A DNA stretch of 64,000 nt from Gordonia oryzae (lineage in GTDB: Bacteria; Actinomycetota; Actinomycetes; Mycobacteriales; Mycobacteriaceae). The first letter of the stretch is position 1, and each line of letters opens with the position of its first letter. Made by a program: the position numbers and the translations under genes. The stretch spans positions 186,001 to 250,000 of the forward strand of contig NZ_RKMH01000001.1 of the NCBI RefSeq assembly GCF_003797185.1, written 5' to 3'. The notes beneath the pieces were generated by a model. It saw only the letters and a program-made list of their open reading frames with translations. It was not told where the DNA came from and did no database searches. Below, piece after piece: positions 22,814 through 33,532 of this stretch.

Positions 22814-23053
22814 GTGCTCGAAACAGTTCTGGACATCGGCCTGATCATCACCAGCGTGCTGCTGGTGATTCTGGTTCTGCTGCACAGGGGTAAGGGCGGT
22901 GGCCTGTCGTCGCTCTTCGGTGGCGGTGTGCAATCGAGTCTGTCCGGCTCGAGCGTCGTCGAGCGCAACCTCGATCGGTTGACGATCTTTGTCGGATTGG
23001 TGTGGTTCATCTTCATCATCGGTATCGGCGTCGACATCAAGCTGTCCGCCTGA
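22814..23053 (+). CDS. secG: Preprotein translocase subunit SecG
   Basis: A 79-residue auxiliary subunit of the SecYEG channel. Two transmembrane helices (ETVLDIGLIITSVLLVILVL at the N-terminus and RLTIFVGLVWFIFIIGIGV at the C-terminus) flank the conserved loop HRGKGGGLSSLFGGG. GTG 22814 gives the usual N-terminus; the longer open frame upstream is non-coding in character and contains a -10-like TAGACT near 22708. Same location (after tpiA) as in most actinobacteria. Confidence 0.92.
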   Translation: MLETVLDIGLIITSVLLVILVLLHRGKGGGLSSLFGGGVQSSLSGSSVVERNLDRLTIFVGLVWFIFIIGIGVDIKLSA

Positions 23054-23067
23054 CCCGACGCACTTCC

Positions 23068-23103
23068 CTCGACCCGATGCGGCTGCCGCTGCATCGGGTC
23101 GAG
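23068..23103 (+). terminator. Strong hairpin terminator after secG
   Basis: CTCGACCCGATGC pairs perfectly over 13 bp with GCATCGGGTCGAG around a ten-base loop, 14 bases after the secG stop, followed by CGCTTTCT. A typical high-GC intrinsic terminator without a long U-run. Confidence 0.75.
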
Positions 23104-23127
23104 CGCTTTCTGCGTACTTGACCTGTG

Positions 23128-23179
23128 CCCACCCGAGATACCCACCCGAGATGCCCACCCGAGATGCCCACCCGAGATG
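23128..23179. repeat. Four tandem 13-bp repeats before ppc
   Basis: Unit CCCACCCGAGATG repeated four times head to tail; the first copy ends in A instead of G. It lies between the secG terminator and the ppc start, about 30-80 bases before ATG 23212, in the ppc leader. Confidence 0.9.
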
Positions 23180-23211
23180 CCACTGGCACGCGCAGCCGCA
23201 ATACTGGGGCA

Positions 23212-26043
23212 ATGACCTCTCCTTCGCGCGGTGCCCCGGACTGGCGTCCCTCCATCTCGATCGTTGACCACATCGTCGTCGACGACGAGGGCCGCACCCT
23301 CACCGAGCCGCTGCGTGAGGACATCCGGTTACTCGGCGGCATTCTCGGCGACATGGTGCGCGAACACTCGGGGGCGGAGGTCTTCGAACTCGTCGAGTCG
23401 GCGCGGGTGGCGGCGTTCAAGATCCGGCGCGCCGAGATCGATCGTGACGAGTTGGCAGATCTGTTCGTCGATCTCGACATCTCGGTGGCGATGCCGATCA
23501 TCCGCGCGTTCAGCAACTTTGCCCTGTTGGCCAACTTGGCCGAGGACATCCACCGGGAACGCCGACGGATGATCCACGTGCGGGCCGGTGATCCGCCCCA
23601 GGACAGCAGCCTCGACGCCACATACGCCAAACTGGCCAAGGCCGGACTCGGCGATGACGAGGTGGGCGATGCGCTCGCCGACGCGACGGTGGTGCCGGTG
23701 ATCACCGCCCATCCGACAGAAACTCGCCGGCGGTCGGTGTTCGAGGCGCAGAACCGGATCACCGAGCTGATGCGATACCGGTCGCGGACCGAACTGACCC
23801 CGGCCGAGGAGGCTGCGGTCACCGAGGGAATCCGGAGGCAGATCCTCACGCTCTGGCAGACTGCGTTGATCCGCCTCGAGCGGCTCACCATCCAAGACGA
23901 GATCCGTTCGGGCCTGCGCTATTACGACGCGTCGTTCTTCGAGGTCGTGCCGAAGATCAACACCTCGGTACGTGCCGCGTTGCGGTCGGCGTATCCGAAC
24001 GCCGGTCTGGCCGACGAGCCGATGCTGCGGATGGGCTCGTGGATCGGCGGTGACCGCGACGGCAATCCTTTCGTCACCAGCGATATCGTCGAGATGGCAA
24101 CGACTCTCGCGGCCCGCACCGCGATCGGCAACCACCTGTCGGAGCTCGAGGCTCTCGCGCAGGAGCTGAGCATGTCGACCCGACTCATGACGACCTCCGA
24201 CGCTGTCTACGAACTCGCCGGTGCGCCCCGCGAGGATGCGGCCGCCGATGAGCCGTTCCGTCTTGCTTTGCGCCACATCCGTTCTCGGTTGGTCGCGACC
24301 GCGACCGGGCTCTTCGGTGAGGAGGTGATGAAGACCTCGGACCTGTTCCTGCTCGACGGCGCCGACGCCTACTCGACCGCCGACGAACTGCTCGCCGACC
24401 TCGACGTCATCGATGCCGGACTCCGCGCTGCGGGCGACGACATCATTGCCGACGACAGGCTATTGCGACTGCGTGAGTCGGTGCGCACCTTCGGTTTCCA
24501 CCTGTCCGGGCTGGACATGCGGCAGAACTCCGATATGCACGAGGACGTCATCGCCGAACTGCTGGCGTGGGCCGGCGTGCACCCGGACTACCGATCACTG
24601 GACGAGACCGAGCGGGTCGAGATCCTGACCAAGGAACTCGCCGCCCGGCGGCCGCTCACCCGACCCGATGCCGAATTATCCGATTTGGCAACCAAGGAAC
24701 TCGGCATCGTCCGTGCGGCCGCGACCGCGGTGGCACGATTCGGACCGCAGTCGGTGCCCAACTACATCATCAGCATGTGCACCTCTGTCAGTGACATGCT
24801 CGAGCCGATGATTCTGCTGAAAGAAGCCGGGCTGATCGACATCGACAGTGACACCGGGAGACTCACCTCGACGGTTCGAATCGTCCCACTGTTCGAGACC
24901 ATCGAGGATCTGCAGCAGGGTGCCGAAACCCTGTTGGGTGCCTTGGACATCCCGCTGTACCGCGACCTCGTCGACGGACAGTCGGGCATGCAAGAGGTCA
25001 TGCTCGGCTATTCCGATTCCAACAAGGACGGCGGCTACATGGCCGCGAATTGGGCGCTCTATCGCGGCGAGCTCGATCTTGTCGAGGCCGCGGCCAAGGC
25101 CGGAATCCGGTTGCGGCTCTTTCACGGTCGTGGTGGCACTGTTGGACGCGGTGGTGGACCGAGCTATGACGCCATCCTGGCCCAGCCGCCGGGCGCGGTC
25201 CAGGGGTCGTTGCGTATCACCGAGCAAGGTGAGATCATCGCCGCGAAATACGCCGAACCCGTCAGCGCCGAACGCAATCTGGAGACGTTACTCGCCGCGA
25301 CCATCGAGTCGTCGCTGCTCGACGTCGAGGGACTCGGAGACGAATCCGAGGACGCCTACACCACTCTCGACGAGATCGCGGCGCTGGCCCGCTCGGCCTA
25401 CAGCGCGCTGGTGCACGAGACACCGGGATTCGTGGAGTACTTCACGACCTCAACGCCGCTGTCGGAGATCGGCGCACTCAACATCGGCAGCCGTCCGGCG
25501 TCGCGTAAACAGACCGAGAAGATCTCCGATCTGCGGGCTATCCCATGGGTGCTGTCATGGACACAATCCCGCGTGATGCTGCCGGGCTGGTACGGCACCG
25601 GCGCCGCCTTCGAGCAGTGGGTCGGCGACGACGCGGACCGTCTGGCCACCCTTCAGCGGTACTATGAGAAGTGGCCGTTCTTCCGCACCGTCATGTCCAA
25701 CATGGCGCAGGTGCTCGCCAAGTCGGACATGGGACTCGCGCACCGATACGCCCAGCTCGTTCCTGACGAGCAGTTGCGCGATACCGTGTTCGGGATGATC
25801 GTCGACGAGCACGAACGCACCATCGCGATGTATTCGAAGATTACCGGTACCAACGATCTTCTTGCCGACAACGCGGCACTCAAACGGTCTGTGTACAACC
25901 GCTTTCCGTACCTCGAGCCGCTGAATCTACTGCAGGTTGAGCTTCTGCGTCGGTTCCGCGCCGGTGACGATTCAGCGCGAGTCCGCCGAGGGATCCAGCT
26001 GACGATGAACGGATTGGCGACCGCACTGCGCAACAGCGGCTAG
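23212..26043 (+). CDS. ppc: Phosphoenolpyruvate carboxylase
   Basis: Anaplerotic enzyme making oxaloacetate from PEP and bicarbonate. 943 residues, normal for the family. Catalytic His in [17 protein letters not shown] near residue 165, then [19 protein letters not shown] near 280 and [19 protein letters not shown] near 640, all typical active-site regions, and the C-terminal [20 protein letters not shown] ending in [13 protein letters not shown] chose ATG 23212; the frame is open back to 23125 through the tandem repeats, but that stretch (repeated THPRC/MPTRD) has no homology character. Confidence 0.95.
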   Translation: MTSPSRGAPDWRPSISIVDHIVVDDEGRTLTEPLREDIRLLGGILGDMVREHSGAEVFELVESARVAAFKIRRAEIDRDELADLFVDLDISVAMPIIRAFSNFALLANLAEDIHRERRRMIHVRAGDPPQDSSLDATYAKLAKAGLGDDEVGDALADATVVPVITAHPTETRRRSVFEAQNRITELMRYRSRTELTPAEEAAVTEGIRRQILTLWQTALIRLERLTIQDEIRSGLRYYDASFFEVVPKINTSVRAALRSAYPNAGLADEPMLRMGSWIGGDRDGNPFVTSDIVEMATTLAARTAIGNHLSELEALAQELSMSTRLMTTSDAVYELAGAPREDAAADEPFRLALRHIRSRLVATATGLFGEEVMKTSDLFLLDGADAYSTADELLADLDVIDAGLRAAGDDIIADDRLLRLRESVRTFGFHLSGLDMRQNSDMHEDVIAELLAWAGVHPDYRSLDETERVEILTKELAARRPLTRPDAELSDLATKELGIVRAAATAVARFGPQSVPNYIISMCTSVSDMLEPMILLKEAGLIDIDSDTGRLTSTVRIVPLFETIEDLQQGAETLLGALDIPLYRDLVDGQSGMQEVMLGYSDSNKDGGYMAANWALYRGELDLVEAAAKAGIRLRLFHGRGGTVGRGGGPSYDAILAQPPGAVQGSLRITEQGEIIAAKYAEPVSAERNLETLLAATIESSLLDVEGLGDESEDAYTTLDEIAALARSAYSALVHETPGFVEYFTTSTPLSEIGALNIGSRPASRKQTEKISDLRAIPWVLSWTQSRVMLPGWYGTGAAFEQWVGDDADRLATLQRYYEKWPFFRTVMSNMAQVLAKSDMGLAHRYAQLVPDEQLRDTVFGMIVDEHERTIAMYSKITGTNDLLADNAALKRSVYNRFPYLEPLNLLQVELLRRFRAGDDSARVRRGIQLTMNGLATALRNSG

Positions 26044-26147
26044 GGCCTCTTTCAGGGCGTTCCCCCGATGGTCGAGGTGTCCGGCACCCCAGTCGCCGGC
26101 CCTCGAGACCTGTTGCACGACAGCTGGTTCCACCCCACAGATGAGGA
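26044..26147. other. ppc downstream spacer
   Basis: Short stretch between the ppc stop and the HNH relic; no gene, and no clear terminator hairpin. Confidence 0.4.
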
Positions 26148-26640
26148 GATCGCCACCGCGGACAGGTGACAATCACCTGCCCCGTCTGTCGGTTCCGCCA
26201 TTGCGCCCTGCGATCGAGAAAGAGCGTCGGCACCCATTCGGCGAGGTATGTGCGTTGGTGATCGGCCCGGCATAGTGAGGTCAGGTTGCCGAGTACCGTC
26301 CTGCCTCCGGCTTCGGGGTTGGTGTGGTTCAAACGGTTGCCAGTGGTCGAGGTCGCACAGGTGTAACGGCTTGCTGCAGTTGGGATATCGGCACCAGGCG
26401 TCGTTGGAGAGCGCCGGTGTGCTGGGTGTATAGGTCAATGCCCCAGGTGGTGACGCGGTGTGGTCGCCATATCCTGTCGGATCCGCCGAGGTGCTTGGGG
26501 CCGGGCGGTGATCTGCGGGAAGAGTGGTCCGGCTGTGTGGGCGAATTCGGGGGTAGTGGATGGTTGTCGCGATCTCGGCCAAGGTCGCGGCGTAGTCGCG
26601 GTCGATCGGTCCGGATGGCGGAAACGTCGCTAAAGCCCTG
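26148..26640 (-). pseudogene. HNH endonuclease (DUF222-type) C-terminal relic
   Basis: On the minus strand one frame reads ALTYTPSTPALSNDAWCRYP followed by NCSKPLHLCDLDHWQPF; near 26330 a one-base shift moves to the next frame, which continues NHTNPEAGGRTVLGNLTSLC then RADHQRTYLAEWVP. Together this is the HNH nuclease end of the DUF222/REP13E12-like family that is abundant in Mycobacteriales (consensus CRFPNC...CDIDH...GNL-CLCR-HH). The DUF222 half is missing and the HNH core is damaged (CRADHQRT in place of CR-HH). Hence a decayed fragment downstream of pgl. Confidence 0.7.
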
Positions 26641-26647
26641 ACGGGGC

Positions 26648-27391
26648 TTAGGCGTCGGGGAGAGCGGAGGCCGCGGCGTGGTCGAGGAACCACACGGTCT
26701 CCTCGGTGCCGTGGGCTCCGGCGCAGGGCCAGTCGGCAGGGTCGGCGCCGGCGTGAGCTGCGGCCACCGCTTGGGCCTTGTCCTCACCGGCGACGAGAAA
26801 CCACACAGCCTTGCTGCGGTTGACCACCGGCAGCGTGAGGGTGATCCGCCGCGGCGGTGGTTTGGGCGAGTCCTCCACGGCGACAACGGTCTTCTGTGCC
26901 TCGGCGGTGGCGGCAGTGTGCGGGAACAGGGAGTTGATGTGCCCCTCGCCGCCCATGCCGAGCAGGTGGAGATCGAAATGCGGGGACACATCGGCTCCCG
27001 CGTTCGCCAACAGGGTGGCGGCGTAACCGGCTGCCGCGGCGTCGATGTCGTCGCCGAACTCGCCGTCCGACGGTGCCATGGGATGTACCCGAGCCGGATC
27101 GACCGGCACATGGTCGAGCAGCGCGTTGCGGGCCTGTCCGTAGTTACGTTCCGGATCGTCGGTCGGGACGAATCGATCATCGCCCCAATAGATGTCAACC
27201 GTGGACCAGTCGATGTCACCGCTGTCGGCGGCGAGGGACGCCAGAATCGCGATGCCGTTACTACCGCCGGTCAGCACCACCGACGCAACCCCGCGTGCGC
27301 GCTGTGCGGCACCGATCAGGTCGGCGAACCGACGTGCCGCGGTGTCGACCAGAGTCTGCTTGTCGTCGAAAACCAATGTCTCGGTGGTCAT
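26648..27391 (-). CDS. pgl: 6-phosphogluconolactonase
   Basis: Hydrolyses 6-phosphogluconolactone, the second oxidative pentose phosphate step. The 247-residue protein has the NagB/isomerase fold: VASVVLTGGSNGIAILASLA near 35-54, DIYWGDDRFVPTDDPERNYG near 67-86 and FDLHLLGMGGEGHINSLFPH near 139-158, with the catalytic His in the last. It is the last gene of the tkt-tal-zwf-opcA-pgl unit and overlaps opcA by four bases. Called devB in older mycobacterial annotation. Confidence 0.95.
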   Translation of the reverse strand: MTTETLVFDDKQTLVDTAARRFADLIGAAQRARGVASVVLTGGSNGIAILASLAADSGDIDWSTVDIYWGDDRFVPTDDPERNYGQARNALLDHVPVDPARVHPMAPSDGEFGDDIDAAAAGYAATLLANAGADVSPHFDLHLLGMGGEGHINSLFPHTAATAEAQKTVVAVEDSPKPPPRRITLTLPVVNRSKAVWFLVAGEDKAQAVAAAHAGADPADWPCAGAHGTEETVWFLDHAAASALPDA

Positions 27392-28305
27392 GCCGGTTGT
27401 CCTTGCTGCCTGAGTTCCACGGCGCCACGAAGTGCCTGCTCGAACACTTCGTCGGTGTCGAGGCGCCGTAGTTCCTCGGCGAGATATACGGGCAGATCAC
27501 GGTTGGTCATGGCGACCCGACCATCGGGCTTGCCGGGCACCGAGATCACTGCGTTGCCGTTCTGATCCATCGACAGGACCGTCGCGCCGTGCTCGCGCAG
27601 CAGGCGAACCTCGAAGCTTCCGATCGACCGAGTCGTGGGCACACCGAGCGCCGAATACAGCCAGCCCGCCAGCAACTCGATGCCCGGTGACTGGGCCGGT
27701 CCGGTCACCACCACCGACTGGATCGGTGTGTGTGGCGGGCGATCGATCGCCGACGCGAGCAGCGCGCGCCAATGGGTGATCTGGGTCCACGCGAGATCGG
27801 AGTCGCCGGGGGAGTAAGTGGCCAGCCTGCGTTCGAGAACACTCTCGGGATGAGCGGCCTTGCTGGCGTCGAGGATGCGTCGGCGACCGATCCGGCCCAT
27901 CGGGTCGGCGGACGGATCGTCCGGCGCCGAGCCCGGCCACCAGACGACGATCGGGCAGTCCGGCAGCAGGAATGGCGTCACGACGCTATGCGGTTGATCG
28001 GCGAGTGGCCCGGACATCGACAGGATGACCACCTCCGATGCGCCCGCGTCACCGCCCACCCTGATCTGCGCGTGGAGCAGCGACTCGCCCTTCCTGGAGC
28101 CGCATGCCAGCACGATGACCCGGCTGGGATGTTCACTGCTGGCGCCGATCGCCGCTTCCACGGCGGCCTCGGTGGGTTCGCCGTGTTCGGCCACCACGAC
28201 CAGGGTCAATACTCGGCCGAGGCTGATTGCTCCACCGGACTCGCGGATCTCAACCATCTTTTTGGCGACGTCGTTGGTCGAGGTCTCGGGCATCTCGATG
28301 ATCAT
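27388..28305 (-). CDS. opcA: Glucose-6-phosphate dehydrogenase assembly protein OpcA
   Basis: A 305-residue protein known from cyanobacteria and actinobacteria to be required for assembly or redox activation of glucose-6-phosphate dehydrogenase. Features include VLTLVVVAEHGEPTEAAVEA near 31, SEHPSRVIVLACGSRKGESL near 57 and LLPDCPIVVWWPGSAPDDPS near 113. It lies between zwf and pgl; 22 bases separate it from zwf and it overlaps pgl by four. Confidence 0.94.
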   Translation of the reverse strand: MIIEMPETSTNDVAKKMVEIRESGGAISLGRVLTLVVVAEHGEPTEAAVEAAIGASSEHPSRVIVLACGSRKGESLLHAQIRVGGDAGASEVVILSMSGPLADQPHSVVTPFLLPDCPIVVWWPGSAPDDPSADPMGRIGRRRILDASKAAHPESVLERRLATYSPGDSDLAWTQITHWRALLASAIDRPPHTPIQSVVVTGPAQSPGIELLAGWLYSALGVPTTRSIGSFEVRLLREHGATVLSMDQNGNAVISVPGKPDGRVAMTNRDLPVYLAEELRRLDTDEVFEQALRGAVELRQQGQPA

Positions 28306-28327
28306 CGGGGTCCTCTCACATCGGTCG

Positions 28328-29869
28328 TCACGGTCGTCGCCATGCGCGGCCGGTCCGAGCCATCATGTCGTCAGCCGACTTCGGGCCCCACGTCCCGGCT
28401 TCGTAGGTGTCGGGCTTACCCGACTCCGCCCAGTTTTCGAGGACGGGATCGAGGATCTCCCAAGCCAATTCGACCTCGTCGTTCACCGGGAACAACGAGG
28501 GCTCACCGAGCAACACGTCGAGGATGAGGCGTTCGTAGGCCTCCGGAGACGCTTCGGTGAAGGCCGTGCCGTAGCTGAAGTCCATGTTGACGTCGCGGAC
28601 TTCCATGCTCGACGCCGGCACCTTGGAGCCGAAGCGCAGTGTGATGCCCTCGTCGGGCTGCACCCGGATCACCAGCGCATTCTGCGACAGTTCTTCGGTC
28701 ATGGTCGTGTCGAACGGTAGATGCGGCGCCCGTTTGAAGACCAGGGCGATCTCGGTCACCCGGCGACCCAACCGCTTTCCGGTCCGCAGATAGAATGGCA
28801 CACCGGCCCAACGGCGCGAGTCTACCTCGAGGGCGATGGCCGCATATGTCTCGGTGATCGAGTCGGCCGCAAACCCCTCCTCGTCCTTGAGTCCCGGGAC
28901 CTTCTCGCTACCCTGCCATCCCGGACCGTACTGACCGCGCGCGGTGTTCTCCTCGATCGGCAGGATGTTGCGGGTCGCCGAGAGCACTTTGATCTTCTCC
29001 GCCTGCAATTGCTTGGGCTCGAAGGAGATCGGTTCTTCCATTGCCACCAGTGCCATCAGCTGCAACAGGTGGTTCTGAATGACGTCGCGGGCTGCGCCGA
29101 TCCCGTCGTAGTACCCCGCGCGGCCACCGAGGCCGATGTCCTCGGCCATGGTGATCTGGACGTGGTCGACGTAGTGAGAACTCCACAGTGGATCGAACAA
29201 TTGATTGGCGAACCGCAGTGCGAGAATGTTCTGGACCGTTTCCTTGCCCAAATAGTGGTCGATGCGGAACACTGACGACTCCGGGAAGACGGCGTTGACA
29301 ATGCCGTTGAGGTCTTTCGCCGACCGCAGATCGTGACCGAATGGCTTCTCGATGACCACCCGACGCCAGTGATCATCACGTTCCTCGGCCAGACCACTGC
29401 GCTGCAACTGCTCACACACTGTTGGGAAGGCCTTCGGCGGAATCGACAGGTAGAAAGCATGATTGCCGTCGGTCCCGCGCGTGTTATCGAGATCGGCCAG
29501 TGTCGACTTGAGACGCGCGAAAGCCTCGTCGTCGTCAAAAGAGCCCTGTACAAAACGGAATCCCTCGGCGAGTCGCTCCCAGACCTCCTCGCGGAATCCG
29601 GTGCGGGCGTGCTGACGGACCGCGTCGTGCACGATCGTGGCGAAATCCTCGTCGTCCCAATCACGCCGGGCGAAGCCGACGAGAGCGAACGACGGTGGCA
29701 GCAAACCGCGATTCGCCAGGTCGTAGACCGCAGGCATCAGCTTTTTGCGCGCGAGATCACCGGTCACGCCGAAAATGACCAGACTGCACGGGCCGGCAAT
29801 GCGCGGAAGCCGCTTATCACGCGGATCCCGAAGTGGGTTACGCCATTGCGTGGGACCGCCGGTAGGCAT
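28328..29869 (-). CDS. zwf: Glucose-6-phosphate 1-dehydrogenase
   Basis: Commits glucose-6-phosphate to the oxidative pentose phosphate pathway. 513 residues. NAD(P)-binding GVTGDLARKKL at 34-44, EKPFGHDL at 174-181, and the catalytic signature RIDHYLGKE at 202-210. It starts four bases after tal and precedes opcA, so flux and activation are co-expressed. Confidence 0.96.
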   Translation of the reverse strand: MPTGGPTQWRNPLRDPRDKRLPRIAGPCSLVIFGVTGDLARKKLMPAVYDLANRGLLPPSFALVGFARRDWDDEDFATIVHDAVRQHARTGFREEVWERLAEGFRFVQGSFDDDEAFARLKSTLADLDNTRGTDGNHAFYLSIPPKAFPTVCEQLQRSGLAEERDDHWRRVVIEKPFGHDLRSAKDLNGIVNAVFPESSVFRIDHYLGKETVQNILALRFANQLFDPLWSSHYVDHVQITMAEDIGLGGRAGYYDGIGAARDVIQNHLLQLMALVAMEEPISFEPKQLQAEKIKVLSATRNILPIEENTARGQYGPGWQGSEKVPGLKDEEGFAADSITETYAAIALEVDSRRWAGVPFYLRTGKRLGRRVTEIALVFKRAPHLPFDTTMTEELSQNALVIRVQPDEGITLRFGSKVPASSMEVRDVNMDFSYGTAFTEASPEAYERLILDVLLGEPSLFPVNDEVELAWEILDPVLENWAESGKPDTYEAGTWGPKSADDMMARTGRAWRRP

Positions 29870-29873
29870 GTGT

Positions 29874-30995
29874 TCAGGCCTTCGTCGCGGCGTCGAGTTG
29901 CTCGGCGGTGGCCGCGAGCAACTCGTTCCAGGCTTCCTCGAACTTGCGGACGCCCTCGTCCTCGAGGAGGACGAAGGCGTCGTCGAGGTCGACTCCGAGG
30001 CCGGCGATCTTGTCGAAGACCTCCCGAGAGGCTGCCGAGGTACCGATGATGGAGTCGGTGTTGACCCAGCCGTGGTCGGCGAATGCCTCCATGGTTTTGC
30101 CCGGCATGGTGTTGACGGTGTTCGGCGCGACGAGCTCGCTGACGTAGAGGGTGTCGGGATAGTCGGCGTTTTTGGTGCCGGTCGAGGCCCACAGCGGCCG
30201 TTGGGGATTGGCGCCCTTGTTCAGCAAACCCTGGAAGCGTGAGTTGACCTCGAAAACCTCCTGGTAGGCGGCGTAGGCCAGGCGAGCGTTGGCCAGCGCT
30301 GCGGTGCCCTTCAGTGCGGTCGCCTCGGGTGTGCCGATGGCGTCGAGGCGTTTGTCGATCTCGGTGTCCACGCGCGAGACGAAGAACGAGGCGACCGAGT
30401 GGATGGCCGAGACATCGTGGCCGGCGTGCGCGGCGGCCTCGATGCCCGACAGGTAGGCGTCCATCACGTCCTGATAGCGCTCCACGGAGAAGATCAGGGT
30501 GACGTTGACGCTGATGCCCTCGGCGAGTACCCGGGTGATGGCCGGCAGTCCGGCCTTGGTGGCGGGAATCTTGATCAACAGGTTCGGGCGGTCGACGATC
30601 TTGAAAAGTTCGATGGCTTGCGCGACTGTCTTGTCGGTGTCGTGGGCGAGTCGGGGATCGACCTCGATCGATACCCGACCGTCGACGCCGTGGGACTCGG
30701 TGAACACCGGGGCGAGGACGTCACACGCATTGCGGACATCGTCGGTGGTGACGGTGCGGATGGTGGCATCGACGTCGGAGCCACGGGCAGCGAGCTCCTT
30801 GACTTGCTCGTCGTAGGCGTTGCCGGTGGACAGCGATGCCTGGAAGATCGACGGATTAGTGGTCACGCCGACCACCGAGCGGGTGTCGATGAATTCCTGC
30901 AGACCTCCCGAGGAGATCAGGTCACGGGACAGGTCATCCAGCCACACCGATACACCGGCGGCGGACAATTCGGCGAGCTGGGCGTTCTGGGTCAC
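29874..30995 (-). CDS. tal: Transaldolase
   Basis: Non-oxidative pentose phosphate enzyme transferring a dihydroxyacetone unit. 373 residues, the longer actinobacterial form. The N-terminal [13 protein letters not shown] is at 43-55, and the Schiff-base lysine is in [10 protein letters not shown] near residue 142; [15 protein letters not shown] lies further on. GTG start with a GGAGAGA site. It is the second gene of the unit, 89 bases after tkt. Confidence 0.95.
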   Translation of the reverse strand: MTQNAQLAELSAAGVSVWLDDLSRDLISSGGLQEFIDTRSVVGVTTNPSIFQASLSTGNAYDEQVKELAARGSDVDATIRTVTTDDVRNACDVLAPVFTESHGVDGRVSIEVDPRLAHDTDKTVAQAIELFKIVDRPNLLIKIPATKAGLPAITRVLAEGISVNVTLIFSVERYQDVMDAYLSGIEAAAHAGHDVSAIHSVASFFVSRVDTEIDKRLDAIGTPEATALKGTAALANARLAYAAYQEVFEVNSRFQGLLNKGANPQRPLWASTGTKNADYPDTLYVSELVAPNTVNTMPGKTMEAFADHGWVNTDSIIGTSAASREVFDKIAGLGVDLDDAFVLLEDEGVRKFEEAWNELLAATAEQLDAATKA

Positions 30996-31084
30996 GGTTC
31001 TCTCCTTGCGTGCATCGCGTCATGCCCTTGTGGGGCAAGCGATATCGGTGTGTTCGGTTGTGGTGGACGGCGTTCGGGCGGGGG

Positions 31085-33163
31085 TCAGGAGCCGACGACG
31101 CGCTGCGCGGCGGTGACCACGGCGTCGGCAGTGATGCCGAATTTCTCGTAGAGCACCGTGTAGTCCGCCGAGGCACCGAAGTGCTCGAGGGAGATGATCT
31201 CCCCGGTGTCGCCGACGACCTGGTACCACGGCATGGCAATGCCGGCCTCAACGGAGACGCGCGGCACCGACGGCGGAAGTACCGAATTGCGGTATTCCGC
31301 GTCCTGCTCGAAGAACCACTCGAAGCACGGCATGGACACCACACGTGCGCGGATTCCCTTGTCGGCCAAGGATTTCTGTGCCTCCACGGCGAGCTGGACC
31401 TCGGAGCCGGTTCCGATCAGAACGACCTGCGGCTCGCCGTCGGCCTCTGACAGCACATACGCACCGGCGGCGACGCCCTCGTACGAGGTGCCCTCAAGGA
31501 CCGGTACGCCCTGGCGGGTCAGGCACACGCCGACCGGATGGTCACGCCGCGTCAGCAGGTGACGCCAGGCGTGGGCAGTCTCGTTGGCGTCGGCGGGACG
31601 GACCACGTCGAGGTTCGGGATGGTGCGCAGCGCCGCGAGGTGCTCGACCGGCTGGTGGGTCGGACCGTCCTCGCCGAGGCCTATCGAGTCGTGGGTCCAG
31701 ACGTAGATCGGGTCGATCGCCATCAGCGACGCCAGCCGAACCGCGGGTCGCATGTAGTCGGCGAACTGCAGGAAGGTGCCACCGTAGGCGCGGGTGGGGC
31801 CGTGCAGCGCGATCCCGGACAGGATCGAGCCCATGGCGTGTTCGCGGATACCGAAATGCAGGGTGCGGCCGTAGGGGTTGGCCGTCCACGTCGTGGTGCT
31901 GATCGACGACGGCCCGAATGAGTCGACGTTGTCCATCGTGGTGTTGTTCGAGCCCGCGAGATCGGCTGAGCCACCCCACAATTCGGGCAGGACCGGTCCG
32001 AGTGCGGAGAGCACCTTGCCTGAGGCGGCGCGGGTGGCCAGCGCTTTGCTGCCCGGCTCCCAGCTCGGCAGCACGTCGGTCCAGCCGTCGGGGAGTTCAT
32101 GCGACCACAGGCGATCGAAAAGCGCCTTGCGGTCCGGGTTGGCCGCGGCCCAGGCGTCGAAGCCCTTCTGCCACTCGGCATGGGCGGCGGCGCCACGCTC
32201 GGTGAGCGCGCGGGTATGGGAGATAACTTCGTCGGACACCTCGAAGTTCTTGTCGGGATCGAAGCCGAGGACCCTCTTGGTCGCGGCGACCTCGTCGGCA
32301 CCCAGCGCCGACCCGTGGATCGCGCCGGTATTCATCTTGTCCGGGGCGGGGAAACCGATGATGGTGCGCAGCACGATCAGTGACGGTTTGTCGGTGACCT
32401 GCGCGGCCTCCTTGATTGCTGCTTCGATGGCGGCGACGTTCTCGCCGCCGGACACATGCTGCACGTGCCACCCGTAGGCCTCATATCGGGCGGCGGTGTC
32501 CTCGGTCAGCGCGATCTGGGTGTCGTCCTCGATGGAGATGTGATTCTTGTCGTAGAAGACGATGAGGTTGCCGAGCTCCTGCGTACCGGCCAGCGACGAC
32601 GCCTCGGAGGTGACGCCCTCCTCGATGTCACCGTCGGAGGCGATCACGTAGATGTGGTGGTCGAAGGGGCTGGCGCCGGCCTCGGCGTCAGGATCGAACA
32701 GGCCGCGCTCGTAGCGTGCGGCGTAGGCCATACCGACCGCCGAGGCAAGTCCCTGGCCGAGCGGGCCGGTGGTGATCTCCACGCCAGGAGTGTGATGCAC
32801 CTCCGGGTGGCCGGGAGTCTTCGATTCCCACGTGCGCAGGTCCTCGATGTCGGATAACTCCAGACCGAAGCCACCCAGATAGAGCTGGATGTACTGGGTG
32901 AGGCTGGAATGCCCGCACGACAACACGAATCGATCGCGACCGACCCAATGGGTGTCGTTGGGATCGTGGCGCATCACCCGCTGATACAGCAGGTAGGCCA
33001 ACGGGGCCAGGCTCATCGCGGTGCCCGGATGGCCACTGCCACACTTCTGGACCGCATCCGCGGCGAGGACCCGAACGGTGTCCACGGCGCGCGAATCGAC
33101 CTCGGTCCACCATTCGGGGTGGGCCGCAGTGGTGAGTTCGCGGATCTCGTCTGTGTCTGGCAC
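31085..33163 (-). CDS. tkt: Transketolase
   Basis: TPP-dependent enzyme shuttling two-carbon units between sugar phosphates. 692 residues. TPP domain near 20-330 with [20 protein letters not shown] and the cofactor motif [16 protein letters not shown]; pyrimidine domain with [20 protein letters not shown]-terminal domain from about 560. I chose GTG 33163 ([11 protein letters not shown]), which has AGGAG 13 bases upstream; the open frame reaching 33400 is non-coding in character. First gene of the pentose phosphate operon, divergent from ctaB. Confidence 0.95.
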   Translation of the reverse strand: MPDTDEIRELTTAAHPEWWTEVDSRAVDTVRVLAADAVQKCGSGHPGTAMSLAPLAYLLYQRVMRHDPNDTHWVGRDRFVLSCGHSSLTQYIQLYLGGFGLELSDIEDLRTWESKTPGHPEVHHTPGVEITTGPLGQGLASAVGMAYAARYERGLFDPDAEAGASPFDHHIYVIASDGDIEEGVTSEASSLAGTQELGNLIVFYDKNHISIEDDTQIALTEDTAARYEAYGWHVQHVSGGENVAAIEAAIKEAAQVTDKPSLIVLRTIIGFPAPDKMNTGAIHGSALGADEVAATKRVLGFDPDKNFEVSDEVISHTRALTERGAAAHAEWQKGFDAWAAANPDRKALFDRLWSHELPDGWTDVLPSWEPGSKALATRAASGKVLSALGPVLPELWGGSADLAGSNNTTMDNVDSFGPSSISTTTWTANPYGRTLHFGIREHAMGSILSGIALHGPTRAYGGTFLQFADYMRPAVRLASLMAIDPIYVWTHDSIGLGEDGPTHQPVEHLAALRTIPNLDVVRPADANETAHAWRHLLTRRDHPVGVCLTRQGVPVLEGTSYEGVAAGAYVLSEADGEPQVVLIGTGSEVQLAVEAQKSLADKGIRARVVSMPCFEWFFEQDAEYRNSVLPPSVPRVSVEAGIAMPWYQVVGDTGEIISLEHFGASADYTVLYEKFGITADAVVTAAQRVVGS

Positions 33164-33532
33164 TGTTCTGCAGTCTCCTGTACCTATCGGGGTGCGTGCG
33201 CTCGCCGCAGCGAAAATTCGATCAGCGGCGATTCGAGGGTCGACGACACACCGGACGGAACGCGAGCTGTCACATGTGGTGGACGTCGGAGGTGCCTCAC
33301 TTCTCCCAGAGTAATCGGCTTCCGCCCGCTCCTGCCCGGCAACCTTTGTCTGCGGCGCGTATCGCGGCGCGTCGTCGGGAGCGCGGCCTGGTGGGCGCAC
33401 GCAATTCTTCGATCGGGTGGGGCAGCGTCTACCATGCTGTGTAGTAGCCGTGGCGCGCTGTTCGAAAGCCGGTCAACTGCCCTGAGCGCGTCCTTCGGGC
33501 AGGTAGGAGTGGACGTGAGGATTGGGGAACGT
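33164..33532. other. Divergent tkt / ctaB spacer
   Basis: About 370 bp with no gene. It must carry both promoters. A -10-like TACCAT near 33430 sits before ctaB; no strong operator symmetry is visible. Confidence 0.5.

Noticed and set aside
23128-23179. CRISPR array
   Set aside because: 13-bp units without spacers; a simple tandem repeat.
21443-23212. Long minus-strand open frame over pgk, tpiA and secG
   Set aside because: Shadow frame; no start site or motif and it crosses the secG terminator hairpin.
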